64,000 bases of DNA. Source: Sweltsa coloradensis (Eukaryota > Arthropoda > Insecta > Plecoptera > Chloroperlidae). The stretch lies in assembly GCA_024449915.1 (NCBI GenBank), contig JAMZAV010000435.1, positions 248,001-312,000 of the forward strand. The letters are read 5' to 3'. Below are positions 46,785 through 59,626 of the stretch, piece by piece. Both the position numbers and the translations under genes were made by a program. The number at the start of each line of letters is the position of its first letter. Positions within the stretch are counted from its first letter, which is position 1. The notes under the pieces were generated by a model. The model did not search any database. It saw only the letters and a program-made list of their open reading frames with translations, and was not told where the DNA came from.

Positions 46785-48148
46785 GTGACAAATTATGCGT
46801 TGGTGTAAGCTGTCAATGTCTGAATGTAATGCTTGCCGATAATTTAGTTTTGTGTCTTTGGTTGAACACAATCCATATTTTGGATACTCCCGAACCTGTG
46901 CATGTAATATTAATGAACAGTTCTAATATAGACTCCATGCATGCGTACTTCCTGAGCAAGGATAATGTTCCTTCCCTAGAAATGCAATAACTTTTGTTTA
47001 TTTTAAAAGTGTTGTGACAATAGCACTGCTCACATTCAACACAGAACAATAGCTCCATTCCCCATTTAACCACAGATCGAAAACACTTCCTTCTCTCACA
47101 CCAGAAGGTAAGTAGCTGTTTAATTGGAAGTTTGTGGGCGCCCCACACCCACCCTCTCCGATCAATCTGGTAAAAGCCAAGGGTAGGTTGGGTGAACCAA
47201 GGAATAGACTCTGCTCGATTTAACAGCAACGCCGTATCATGTGTTGACAGTTTTCCTCCCTCATCTTACGAAGACCAGCTTCTTCTCGAACAATTGAGCT
47301 CGTTGAAATATCACAATCCGTATTTTGTTCTATAAGTTTTTTCCGCAGGCAGCCAACTGCGAACCACCCGATCTACGTATTGTTCGCTGCGTTGTATTGA
47401 TATGGGGTACACACACACTATACCGTGTAGGCCTACTGTATAGCCTACAGGTTTGGAACGCTTTTTCTTTCATCTATGTTGTTCTTTTAAGATGTGGGCA
47501 TCAAGCTTGATAAGATTTTTAATTTCAATTCCCATTTTACTTTCTTTTGTAAATGCAAAGATAGCAATAATTAAAAGAACGTTGGGGTAATCACAATTAG
47601 AATCATGCTTTTCGCTTGGTAACAGAAGTACTTTGGGACACGTCTTTGGTTATATAATTTTCTTTCATTCTTTGTATGTGATCTATTTAAATTTGTACAC
47701 AACTCCAAACACCGTTTGTGCCGCAAGAACACACTCTAGATAATGTTAGTTTCCCAATTCAATTGGAAGAAGTTTAATAAATGACTCAAATATGCATACA
47801 ATGATGGAAATGTTATAGACTTTCTATACCCCTAAATCATTTGCGTTGAGTTATACTTTTTTTTTTACGCAAACGTTTAATACAACTAGCTTTTAACGGC
47901 ATTATTTTTCTTCACTTACTTTAGTGTGCATGCAGGTATTCATAAGAGATAAAAGCTCTCCTATTGCATCACTGTAATGCCCGTTCTTCCGTCTATTTGT
48001 GTGATTCAACGTTCAAGTCGCACGATGAAAACAGAACATGACCTTGATTCATGTGCGTTTTTCTTGACATTTCCCGTGAGACATAATGTTTTTGGTGACT
48101 CTGAGGGTCAGAAGAACGTAGTTAGCTTTACTCAAAAGTTCTTTTTCT
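46785..48148. other. Non-coding stretch, no gene seen
   Basis: A diverged piece of the signature-family head (ACTCCCGAACCTGTGCATGT) is at about 46,885. Nothing else recognised. Confidence 0.45.
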
Positions 48149-48166
48149 ACCCGGCACCTCCACCAA
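48149..48166 (-). repeat. Solo signature motif of the TGGTGGAGGTGCCGGGT family (reverse)
   Basis: ACCCGGCACCTCCACCAA, perfect in reverse, with no other modules recognisable. Confidence 0.7.
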
Positions 48167-49147
48167 AAAAAATTAACGCTTGACGAAATTTTATTTGTGT
48201 ATCCAGTCTCGCTCAGTATTTCTGATGCTCGCGTACCGTGTTTATTTCTAGTTCGTTTCATCACAATTGAGCTGATACTTCATGATCTTGTACTAAACAC
48301 AAATACACTTCTTAAAACAATCGGCGATCCCTTAACGTAATTAAAATGCTCCTCCACTGTATTTGTTGAAGGTAAATTACGTGCTTGTGATTTGATTTCC
48401 ATGGCAGATAATTACCATGGTAGTGGGACGAGTAAAGAATGGTGCCGTCGGGAGTCGCGAGTGAGTAGTGAGTAGTGAGTAGTGAGTACGCCCTCACCAT
48501 CACCACTCGTGATTTGAATCAACCAAGAAGTGCGGTCTTGTTCGCCAGCATTGTGATCGCGTTGTCTTTTGTCCGACTGACAACACGCGCCAGTTGTATT
48601 ATGCCAGATTCGCGCCACACCACTCACATTACGAGTACACGTCACCGCAAGATTCGCTTAGAAAAGCTCAATTCAAAAGTTCAACACAACAACTCTAGAG
48701 TTGTGTAGAAGAAAGGTTTTAATAAAACGCAAAGTTTTTTATCTGTTTTCCAATATTCTCTTCCCTTTAATAAAAAGATTCTAGAATGAATACGAAATAT
48801 TTTCCACAGTTTCATTTTTGTTTTTAACCCTTCTTTATCTGCTTTGAATTATACAATACACAATTCTTCAACGATAACGCTTCTTGAATACAATGTACGG
48901 CTTCCTCAGTTATTATTGCTTGGAAGGAATATGCAATGTTGTTTTCAATGTAAATGTCTACGCTATATGTACATTCTCCGGAACCAATGATATTGATTGA
49001 ACCAATATTTTTCTTCATGAACAATAAAATAATACATTGAAAACCGAAAAATCGTCTTGCACTTATTGATTTCATTCATAGCATAATCACTTCAGAAATA
49101 CTCATGGCAGGTGAATCTGACAAGTTTGGATCCTTGATGAATATCGA

Positions 49148-49829
49148 GAGCGAAGCTCCGCTATATCCATCACCTATCTGACCGTCTGTCCGTCCTATGT
49201 CTGTGCGTGTGTCCCTTATACGGTGGCCTCCCACAGTGCCGTTTCCCGTAAGGCCATCAACCTTTTTTCCCCCTATGCCATCATTACTACCTGTCGATAA
49301 AGACCATGTTACACAAACAAAGTTTGTTGGCCTTGGGGTAATTGATTTATTCCCGTAAGGCCAACAGCGTATATGTATCATTTTAAGTAAGGAGCGGGGC
49401 GTTGTTGGCCTTGGGGTAATTGATTTATTCCCCTTAGGCCAACAAACCTTGTTTGTATTTACAATAATGAAATGCAGGGTGTTGGCCAAGGGGAATAAAT
49501 CAATTACCCCAAGGCCAACAATGTGTAACATGGTCTTTATCGACAGGTAGTAATGATGGCACAGAGGGAAAAAAGGTTGATGGCCTTACGGGAAGCGGCA
49601 CTGTGGGACGGCTCCCCTTATACGTCTCACGAAACAAACCATGCTTTATTAAACAAACAAGGTTGATGCAGAATGTTTTTGTTAGACCTGTGGGCCCGGA
49701 GGAAGATTTATCAGCACCCAAAGGGTGTATTTCATTAACCCGGCACCTCCACCAACAGAGAGAACCGACGTTGGAGGAAAACGTTCGGTCCCTGTGTTGT
49801 ATACATTCTCCCGTACTGTGCTTGCTCAC
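49148..49829 (-). mobile_element. TGGTGGAGGTGCCGGGT family, copy 6, interrupted by a foldback element
   Basis: Reverse orientation. GAGCGAAGCTCCG at 49,148, GACCGTCTGTCCGTCCTATG and TGTGCGTGTGTC up to 49,213. The element resumes with GTCTCACG at 49,624, CACCCAAAGGGTG, ACCCGGCACCTCCACCAA (49,738-49,755), GGTCCCTGTG and CTCCCGTACTGTGCTTG to 49,829. The 394-bp element at 49,222 separates the two halves, so the host copy is older. Confidence 0.85.
49214..49623. mobile_element. TIR/foldback element with 8-bp target duplication, member 2 (394 bp)
   Basis: The element 49,222-49,615 is flanked by CCTTATAC (49,214-49,221 and 49,616-49,623). Its ends are GGTGGCCTCCCACAGTGCCG and, inverted, GGAGCCGTCCCACAGTGCCG. 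The two arms match almost perfectly for about 93 bp, through a CTGTCGATAAAGACCATGTT block. The centre has three copies of a 40-bp imperfect palindrome (GTTGGCCTTGGGGTAATTGA ... AGGCCAAC), two direct and one inverted, so most of the element can fold back. No coding sequence. Related to the element at 13,719. Confidence 0.9.
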
Positions 49830-51956
49830 ATAACTTTCAAGAACACAAAACACCACAGAACATTGAAAGCAAGGAAGTTCATGCCATTAGTTTTACAAGA
49901 TTGTCCTGTATTTCTAATGGTGTAAAAATACCGTCCCTGTTTGGAGCGGGTTCGTTCCGAGCCGATACTATCTAGTGCGCGTCCATCTTTATCAAGGCGA
50001 TTGAAGTAAGATGGAATGTACGATATCAACACGTTGTTTACCTGGATAGACGTATTTCTAAATCACGCTTACAAGAAGTCAAAGTTTATTTTATACTCTT
50101 CAGGGTTGATATTAAAATGTGATCGCATATGTAGCGAAGTACAGCAGGTTGTATGCTTGAGGACACGTGAGTACAAGCCGCATGCATAGCAGGCTAGCAA
50201 GAAAACTTCTGGGATATTTTGTTCCCGCCCCTCACAGCTCTGAAATCTAGGAGAGAAAAACAGCATCCAGTTTTCTTCTGCCGCTTGGGATTTTACTCAG
50301 CTTGGCAATTTGTGACAGGACAATAGAGTGGCAGGCAGAAGCGTAGGGTTGGGAGGTGGATGGCGTGGGGGCGGCGCCCCGTTGGGGGTGGCGGTGGGTT
50401 GGGGGGGGGACCGATGGCTTCAATTTGGCGCCAGTAAAACATCGCCATGGCAACGCACAAGTCTATTTATTAATGAGCTATACCAACGGAACATACCTTT
50501 ATACGGTGAAGCGTCTTCAAAAAATAAACCCTATATATCAGAAGTAAATGACGAAAAGCGATATGAAAATTTTATTCCCGCTGGAGGTATTTGTATATTG
50601 ATCTCACACCACTTTACATTCTAAAGAGAGAAGTCGAGATGTATTTGCCTTTGAATGGCGCGATTCATCCGGGCTATGCGTCAGTAGATGTAAAAATAGT
50701 AATATGAAATCTGATGGCGGGTAAGAATGTGGCCCCACTCCATTCCCATCAATGTCTCCCTGACGTCAAACAGCAGACACCGTGGATCAATTATGTCGAA
50801 CAAAATGTAAAGAAAACCTACCCTGAATATCTCTTAACAATGCATTATGTAAAGCAGCTAAGCAGCTATGTATGATTGCGATGTCAGGATGTAAGGCTAT
50901 TGTTCATTTTTCTGCGACCTGTGATAGCCTTTTTATATCATAGATGATTTGGCGGAAGAAATACTTAACGATTACCCATTGTACACAAGGAAACAGTATA
51001 AATTATCTCTTGATGTGCATAAAAACTATCACAATTACTTTCAATCGCAGACACGAAACGCAAAGGGATAAAAAAGACAAACCGAAAGGCATATGTTTGG
51101 ATTCGCTAAGTTATTTAAAAAAAAAACATAGAAAAATGTATGTTAAATTTTTCATTTTTATTCATATTATTTCTTAAGGCATAATGTGGCTAGAAATATA
51201 AAGTAATTTATGTTATACGTTACTTAGACATGACTGTACCTCGAATGTATTATATTATTATGAATCGAGTTCGTAGTAATAGTAGGCCTATGTGGAGTAT
51301 GTAGATCCCCGTGGCTCTGTTGTCGGTGGTTGAGGAAAAAGGCGAACAAAAGGAAAGAACTCTTCCCCCAAGTAATTTTTAAAATACAGTTTCATAATTT
51401 GCATGCATCAGACCTAGCCGTCATTGTTATAAGCATACATTATGTAGTGACGGAGAAAAGCTACTTCAAATTGTTGTAAGGCTAGCTGTCATATTTGCTT
51501 TACTTTCGAGTAAAATAAAAACACGTTTCGCTTGTAACAAGAAAAAAACTCAAAAAGCATAAACAAGTTCAATTAAATAGGTACATATCCCTAAATCACG
51601 TTTCCAATCTGCATTGGGAAAACATGAACTTTTATAAGGGATTCAAAATGAAATGCATGTAATTGATTATCAGAATAGTTCACAAAAAATTTGAAAATAT
51701 CCGATATTAAAAGGGTTGTACGGGCCGAGATGTGGCTCTTTGCTAGCACGCAATATAATCTAATTCTCGCTTCCAGCAATCCTGACAAAAGACAATCTCT
51801 TACGGTTTTCTCAGCCTACATGTAATAGCACTAAGCTAATAAGTTTACTTTTTGCAATTATTTATCTAAATTCATACTTATATTTTCTTGTTTAGGATTC
51901 ACTCATCAAAATGACTACATTTTATTCACGGACCCAAATACTAACATATTTTAATT
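49830..51956. other. Non-coding stretch, no gene seen
   Basis: G-rich run at 50,345-50,411 explains short plus-strand frames there. No gene recognised. Confidence 0.5.
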
Positions 51957-54560
51957 GGATGACGGTTGTGAACGTAGCGAGCATAGGAATACCTCAATTT
52001 GAGTACCACAAGAAAAATGTATTCTGTGGTTGATGTTTGTTTGTACATAATAGTTTGTGTTCGTTCTCTACCTGACAAACGGTTACTCCGTTCCTGATAA
52101 AATTTTCAGTGGTCTACGAAATCTCTGCATCTAGAACTGCCGCAATTTTGGGTACAATCGAAGAAATATTTCTCGTGAATATCGTACTCACACCAAATCC
52201 AGGTTGAAAGGTTTCGAGGGTTCACTGAAAATTTAATCAAGATCGGAGGAACAGTTTGTCCGATAGACATGCAACCTTAAAATCAGGGACAAAAATTTGA
52301 AGGAGCGTACGAGGGTCACTTGCTAGGCCGAGATGTCGTTTTTTTAGTTGTTTTTAATTAATTTTTTCTGTTCTGCTTCGATAACAATCCACCGTTTTCT
52401 CTACGACCTAATTTACACTTTACATACACTAGGTTGCTTTGAAGTTATTTACAAAATCCGATCTTGTTTAAAAAATAATAAAAACTAAATAAAAAATGTC
52501 GACTAATTTTTTCAGGGCAAATAGTACAACATTTTTCTATTTTCCAAATTTTAGCGAAATCGGCAAACCTCAAGACTTATTGGTAACCCAAATTGAAAAA
52601 TGATTAAAAACTGAAGGAGCAGTAGATTACAAAGATACACTTTAGAGGTTGACGTGATTATACATGCAAAGATCCGTTCTGAATAGAATAGTGGTTACAA
52701 TGAATATCCAGTCTAGGCCTACACGATGTGAGGGCCTTATGGAATGTGTACTCGGGTATGTTGAGTACCTGCTACGCCAAATCGCGTCAACTGAGGTTCA
52801 TAGAAAAATAAACAAGAACGGAGAGAAATTTTCATGGATATTTTAAGATGCCCGAAAACATGGCATTTATAACGTTTTGAGCGAGCGTAGCGAGCGTCTC
52901 CACTTGACTCTTATGGCTTGAATGTCTGTTTTTTTTTTTCTGTTATTGCTTCGATACAGGTCGCACCGTTTCTCTGATCGACCTGAAATTTTTCACACAT
53001 GTACATACCACCTAGGCGGGTTGCTGTATAGTTTTTGAACAAAATCCGATCGTTGGTTATAAAAAAAATAAAAAAAAAAATAAAAAAAAAAAAATGTTTC
53101 GATCGTTATGAAATTTTGCAGGGTCAATAAGTACAACATTCTCTCCTATTTTACAAATTTTCAGCTGAATCGGTCAAGACCTTAAGTAGTGTAGATAGAA
53201 ATAACAAAAGTAACGTTACCATGGCAACGAAAAGTCGCACGAGAATTCTGGTCACTATGCACTGCCACCTAGAAGTAATCAAAATACTATCGAGGAAGCA
53301 GTGTATTATTTGTTATCAAAGAGTTAAAATAGTTTTCCCAAAGAAATCATGTCAAGGTCCTCTAGATGGCGGTGGATTTTATCCATTCTCTCCTATTTGA
53401 CAAATTTTCAGCTGAACATTGGTATGCAACATTATGGGAATGTCGTACTCGGGTCGTGTTGCACGTACCGGCGCTCGCTTAACAACGCGACAGGACTTTA
53501 GCGTTTTCCTAGTAGATTTCGAAGGTCCTCGAACATCTCATTACGATCGGAGAGATAACAAACATAACAAATCACCCGTAGCTATGGCTTGTCAAATTCA
53601 AGTTTTCTCTATGCTCATCTAATAATTATTGGGCAATAAAGATTTATACAGTCGAGTCACTGTGTGTTGATTAAAGATTAAAATAGATAAAAAATTAAAA
53701 CAAATGAATGCTAAAGCATTGGATTCTCTCCTCTCTAAGAGTAAAATAAGTCCAAATAATAAAATGCCAGCCTTCTCTGATTGATCTAAAGTAACTTTTG
53801 GCACTTAAATAAAACCTTGGTTGCTGGGATCGTGTTTACATTTATCCACTATTGACAATCACACAAAAGTCTAAACATAGTCATGACTACATGAATAGGG
53901 TCCCGCCAATCACGTCCAACGAGTTGTCTTGCCTATTAAGAAAGTACAAGTTTAACAAATGCAATTATTATAATTTATAATCATATCGTATGTCAACCGG
54001 TATGATGGGGAAAGTGGGAGAGGGTTGGAGGGGGGCTGAAATAGATGACTGTAAAGTGGAGCTCGTGTTGTTGACTAACTCAAACGATATCAGGGGGGAA
54101 AACGATACAATTTTTTATTGACCAATGAGGGATGAGCTGGCTTGCGCACGCACCAAGAATTGCATCAATAGTTTTCGCCAATTCTAAATTTCGTGCATAT
54201 AACGTAATTCTTGTTGTTTCCACAAAAGTGATGAGTAACACAGTATATATAGAATTGTATCCAATTACTCTAAGTATCGATTCGAAAAACAATTCAAGCA
54301 CAGGCACGATTTCCATTATAAATATTTCTTTGACTGTACCAAAAAACCGTTCGTCTATATCGTGAGATTTCGAAGGTTTCCTGAAACCGTATCAAAATAG
54401 TAGTCGTTTGTCCGGTAGAGAGCGAAGAAACAAAATTGCTATTTTCGTGCGAAATATTTCGTAGAATGCACTAAGAAACGTGACAGGTCTTGGTTCGGTT
54501 CCTGGAAATGTCCTCAACATCGGACTAGCTCTAGGTTAGATAGAGAGCGAACAAATATTA
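51957..54560. repeat. Mosaic of old, diverged repeats related to the GGATGAGCG family
   Basis: Recurrent family blocks: GGATGACGGTTGTGAACGTA and GCGAGCATAGG (51,957), ATCTCTGCATCTAGAACTGC and CAATCGAAGAAATATTTCTC (52,120-52,180), AGCGAGCGTAGCGAGCGTCT (52,880), and TTTCGAAGGT with GTTTGTCCGGTAGAGAGCG (54,365-54,425). Two segments (52,340-52,600 and 52,915-53,190) are clearly related: both hold TGCTTCGATA, AAAATCCGATC and AGTACAACATT. No intact element and no coding sequence. Confidence 0.6.
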
Positions 54561-57500
54561 TAAAAATTACAACATTTTCTAGAGCTATGCCAAATAACAT
54601 CGATACGAATATTCGAGTAAAACTGAAGCAAAGATTACTGAGCAAGAAAACTTTGATTTGTCTTCTTTTCGCTGACTTCATTCGTCCAATACCGTATGTA
54701 AACGAACACTCACTGATTAGGAAAGTGCAGTAACATATTGAAGTCGTTGTGCGGGTCAACACAACAAAGTGTTTAAAAATTGAGATTTCTTTTATGTAAT
54801 AACATATTTTGAGTATCCATTAAATCTGTATTTATGAGTGTGACCCTCAATCACTTGAGTAGTTCAGGTTGCTCAGGTTGGGGTTGAGGAACCAAAGTGG
54901 TATCATTCCGGTAAGTTTAGTTCCTTATTTCGAGCTTCCCGTGCGTGCTGTAAAAAATTGTTATTGTTTTTTAAAATTATTCATAGAGAAAACTCAAAAT
55001 GTCAAAACAAACAAAATCCAGTTAGAAAAAAACTTGTATTTTATAAGTTGATTTTTGCAGATTATAATGCTATAATAGTTATGTGAAAAATATAATACAT
55101 ACATGGATTTATTAGTGCCTACTAGATAATTTGAAAGCAGATTATAAAATAATTAAGAATAAACGAATAAATGAATTTTATATCGCTTCATTAGAGTATA
55201 ATAAAGCTGAATACAGCAATATCAAATAAAGCAAATAACTTGTAAGTATTTACAAAAATATATTCGATCAATTTTGTTTTTACATTTGCCACATCCCTGG
55301 ATGTAGTTGCGTGCGTTGTACACCCCTAGCATAAAATGATCGGTTAGTTTCGAAATGGAAGGCTGGAAACGTGCGACATAGCTGCATGTTTGTCTTGAGT
55401 CGGCAAGGCGGGTAAAGTCTATTTGTTTTGTGGAATGAGATCCAGGATCATTTGAGGCGAGAGAGAAGCGGCAGCCAGGGGTGAGGGGGTGCCCCCCCCC
55501 CACAACCCCCGGGGGTGGCGCCCGACTGGGGACTGATAAATTTGTTCATCTCTTCAATATCGCAGTGCACATGAACCATCATGCAAATTAATCACGTGTG
55601 TTGTTGAGAACACTCCCTAGGCTCCGCCAGCTCGGCAGGTTCTACAACTCAAACACTCTAAGATGTATTGTGGTGCGACGCTGATACAAAGGGACGACCG
55701 GATAATCTTGATGCTAGAGGAGAGAGATTTCTTTGAGTGGAAATGCTATAAAATTTAACCGGGTTGCTCTCGTTTTAGTAACAATAGAGCGTAATAAAAA
55801 GATGGAGAATGGAGACTTCGGTAAAACCTACATGAGTCGGGACTCATGTAAAATGTATCAAACGCAATGTCTACAGTAGCTGAATGCACACCACGCGTGC
55901 AGAACTCAAGAGCTTCGAGTGGCGCGGTCAGCGATGCAGCGCTTTGAACGCGAGTCTGCGGCGCGATATTCCGCAAACTAGAGAGGACATATTTCATCTA
56001 CAGACAGTAAAAAACGTTTTTTACAAAGATCGTGAAGAAGAATAAAAAATAAGTAATTTCTTTATTTTAAAATCATTTATGAGTTCGCTATTGTGGAATT
56101 ATCAAATAACAAACTTCCGGGGGGCTAGCTCGTCTCTAACCAGTCTAAGGTCCCCCAAAACGTTCATTCTTCCTATCTTTAAAATACTTGTTGCATACAC
56201 ATGGGAGAAATACCGCTCACAAATATAGGACATAGTTACGTCTCATACGTAGGCTTGAAAGCCCACTACGTCCTATCCATTGCGGAATCTGAAGAATAGG
56301 ATCAACTTGTAAATCGTTCTAAATGAATAGATAGGACGTAATAAACTAATAAAATTAATCCAATAAGCAAACTAAATACCTATGAGTCTTAACATCTCCG
56401 AGTACAAGAAAGAAACAAATATCAAACCCTTCGTCTTGAGGAGAGGAATAAATGTAATAGTGTCTTCACTGTCGTTTTTTTGTTTGCGGCGTCAGGAGAT
56501 GGTGGAATTACCAGTTTATTCAATCAAGAATTTAATCCGTGAAACTTATGAATTAGAACAAGGAAATAAACTAACCATCACAAAATGAAAAAGAAAAGAA
56601 CAACACACATCACGGGTGTGGGTGAACAAACAATCTACCCGGGATTTAACTTGTTTTGCGGTGACTTTGGAGATACATTTGCAGGTTATCACTAATCAGA
56701 CGTGCGAGAGAGGTGAAGAGGAAGATGCCAAGAATAATATACCGCGTGTTCTTTGTTTACATAAACTATAAACACTCGCTTTTGCTGCAACCAACTCATC
56801 CTGCATTCGAGGCACGTGATTTATTAAACTTTTAAAGTCAGACACCGGTTTTTTAAGACTTACAACTGGTTTTATACATGAAATGCGGACTATCGAACGC
56901 ATTTGAACGACGAACGACATCACTCCATCGATACCACACCCAATCCTGACTGAAAGTATTCCCCCAAGGAATTCATAAATCAACTGTGTCAACGATACGA
57001 TTGGTGTGATTGGTTGATGATATGGTGCAACATCATGAAGAAAGGGCAAGTTGTCCTTGCTGATTTCCTGCGGAACATTTCTCCTTTTAGACGTTTTCTT
57101 GTGCAGCAACCGGAAGGTTCCCACTTCCCCTTTTATGTTTCACGATCTTTCATTACAATTTGCAAACACCAATTACCATCGTTATTTCTTAATTCGTTCT
57201 CCGCTCTCCACCTGACAGTTACGAGCTACGTCTATGTTTACGAGCCTACGGTGCGACGTCGACTGCTCGAAATGGCAACAGGTTGACCCCAAAACGCATC
57301 AAATATTCACCAGTTCGCTCGCATTGTATGCAGGGTGATTCAACATCGCCACTTCCTACCCTCCAAATGGGTTCGTATATAGACAGAGCAGTTACAGAAA
57401 CCAACCCCCCCGCACCCATATTGTTACTGAATAGCTACCATGCCATATTGCTAACGGCAACACAAGTTATTCATAGAGGACCAATTTACATATACAATAG

Positions 57501-58289
57501 TCCTAAATCATAAACAAACCAATTACTTAGGTGTAGACACAGCTATTGTTTCCGCTTGTTTAACAAGTTCATATTCTGAAATGGTGTTTTTGACGAACTA
57601 TTAGCCATCCAGTATTCTATGGAGGTGTTAAACCTAAACGGAGAACAGAGCTATTATACAGTTCAACATTAGTATTCCTTTGCTTAGGGCGTTGGCCCTT
57701 TTGACCAATGAAGTTACGTAATGATGTCGAGCATGCAGTCGTCGTCACTTTCATCGTCTTCGTCATCGTCATAGTCATTGACATCGTCATCTCTATATAG
57801 CATTTATGTTTTCTTTATACCACATTTTCGACGGTAAATTTGTTCACAATCTTAAATGTAAAAACTATAGTTTCTATTTATTTTGCAAACGAAGCGCCTT
57901 CAATCCCACACATCAAGTTGAACACTCTTCGCTTACTCAGCATTCCTACATGTTCATGCACTTTCTCGTGCTGTGTAAACTTCCGATCAGCACAGTCTAA
58001 ACTCCCCGGAGTCTCTCTGTACTGCTGTGCATCCTCCAGCAAAGCAAAATAAGTAACAAGTAAACGTATGAAATTTTAAATGAATATACCCTAAACTTTA
58101 GAAGAACCCAGTCGTAATAGGAAAATGCTACCGGTAAGATACCCTTCTATATATATTGATTTTAAAAACATTGAGTATCAAATTATTTACCTTTTTGATA
58201 CTCAAGTCACTACTCATCCTACTTTTAGATATTTTGCTTAAATTTGTTGAAAATTTCATCATAGATAGTTCCATTTAGACAAATAATTC
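54561..58289. other. Non-coding stretch, no supported gene
   Basis: Contains a long minus-strand open frame (56,696-57,124, 142 codons) with a GTG start and no recognisable domain, overlapped by a 90-codon frame on the other strand. C-run at about 55,491-55,500. I see no convincing exon. Confidence 0.45.
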
Positions 58290-58291
58290 TC

Positions 58292-58375
<84 letters not shown>
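58290..58375. repeat. (ATTT)n microsatellite
   Basis: About 20 uninterrupted TTTA/ATTT units, abutting AACGTCTGTCC. This is the 3' end of a minus-strand LINE copy, so on that strand it is its tail. Confidence 0.95.
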
Positions 58376-58377
<2 letters not shown>

Positions 58378-58620
58378 GTCTGTCCTATTCAGTTTAAAAA
58401 AACTTATTTACAAAGGAGGGCAAGTATATAAATCTAATTACATAAATGCTGACACAACAATGAACTACAGTAAATATTTGAAATAGTAATATTACAACAA
58501 CAATGTATTAATAGCACAATCCTTTTTTGTAACAAATTCGAAAAGGATATAAATTAAATTAATAAATGAACCAAATATATAAAGGGAAAGAAAAAGAAAG
58601 GAAAAGAAAAAATAAAAGGA

Positions 58621-58688
<68 letters not shown>

Positions 58689-58700
58689 AAAACATAAAAA
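58376..58700 (-). mobile_element. LINE copy reduced to its 3' UTR (same family as 23.6 kb)
   Basis: AACGTCTGTCCTATTCAGTT, TTATTTACAAAGGA, AAATCTAATTACATAAATGC and AAATATTTGAAATAGTAATA align with 23,604-23,720. It ends in a purine-rich tract, (AAAG)n at 58,620-58,690, equivalent to the AAAAG tract at 23,838. No coding part remains. Confidence 0.85.
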
Positions 58701-58883
58701 ATAACAACGAATATTCGTTATTCTAAAGTAGACAGTGGAGCAAGATATACTTTAGTAAACTAATTACTTATTAAAAATAATTAATTTTGATGGATTTGTC
58801 ACATCTTGAAAACGACATCCAAATTTCCATGAAAATTGAATAATGATATTTGATGAAATTGCTTTCAGTACCAAACAGACTAT

Positions 58884-59294
58884 TTGAATCAGAATGGAAA
58901 TGTTTTGTGTATAGCGCGCATTATTCGTAGTTTCCTGACTCGCAATCCACATTTCTCGAGAGATCTAGTTGTGCTCCACGAGCTAAATAACGAAGTACCT
59001 GAGCTAGAGTGGTATAAGACGCACTCACTGGCTCTCCGGTTCAAGTACGTTGTCTCGACAAGTAATAGACTAGAGTGTTCTTCATATATACCATGTAATG
59101 CTCTTCACGAACATCTATGGCAATCCAGCTGCAATAACATCATTCAATATAGAGACGATCTAAGCTTAGCAAGTTTGCTTTTAATGGCTTGTGAATCTCA
59201 TGACATTGTATTAAATCAATATCGAACAGCGTGTTCTAATCTATTTCAAGTTACATTTGTAAAAGATTCTAGATTTTTAACTGCCAAACAATAA
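58884..59294 (+). CDS. Unrecognised open frame, 136 codons (possible exon or pseudogene)
   Basis: Open from TTG at 58,884 to the stop at 59,292-59,294. There is no in-frame ATG before LLLMACESHD near residue 99, so it would have to be an internal or terminal exon; AG at 58,891-58,892 is a possible acceptor. Composition is balanced and not repetitive (for example FLTRNPHFSRDLVVLHELNN, then EVPELEWYKTHSLALRFKYV). I recognise no domain. Base composition differs from the AT-rich neighbours, which is the only reason I keep it. It could be a fragment of an unknown mobile-element protein, or chance. Confidence 0.25.
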   Translation: MNQNGNVLCIARIIRSFLTRNPHFSRDLVVLHELNNEVPELEWYKTHSLALRFKYVVSTSNRLECSSYIPCNALHEHLWQSSCNNIIQYRDDLSLASLLLMACESHDIVLNQYRTACSNLFQVTFVKDSRFLTAKQ

Positions 59295-59626
59295 ATAATA
59301 TTACGTTGTTCTATATATTATTATGAACGAAAACTTTGATAAAATAAGGGGGTTGGGCATGTGGCAACATATTATTACACTAATAGAGATGGAGCAATGT
59401 TTGGTTAAATATGAATTAATTCCCTACCCTGACAACGGGTTTACCTCAGGTATAAGATAAACTGGGACTCTGACATAACAGCATAAGATATATTTTCTAA
59501 AGTGCAAATAAGTGAGAAAATTAACTGAAATTTATTGTACAATTTATTTTACAACAAGGTCATGGTTTTTGTGATCCTGATGGTTAGGAATCCGGTCTTA
59601 CCCCACCGAAAACTATAATTTTGATT

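Noticed and set aside
56696..57124. 142-codon minus-strand frame
   Set aside because: GTG start, no ATG near the start, no domain recognised, and overlapped by another open frame on the opposite strand. Not enough to call a gene.
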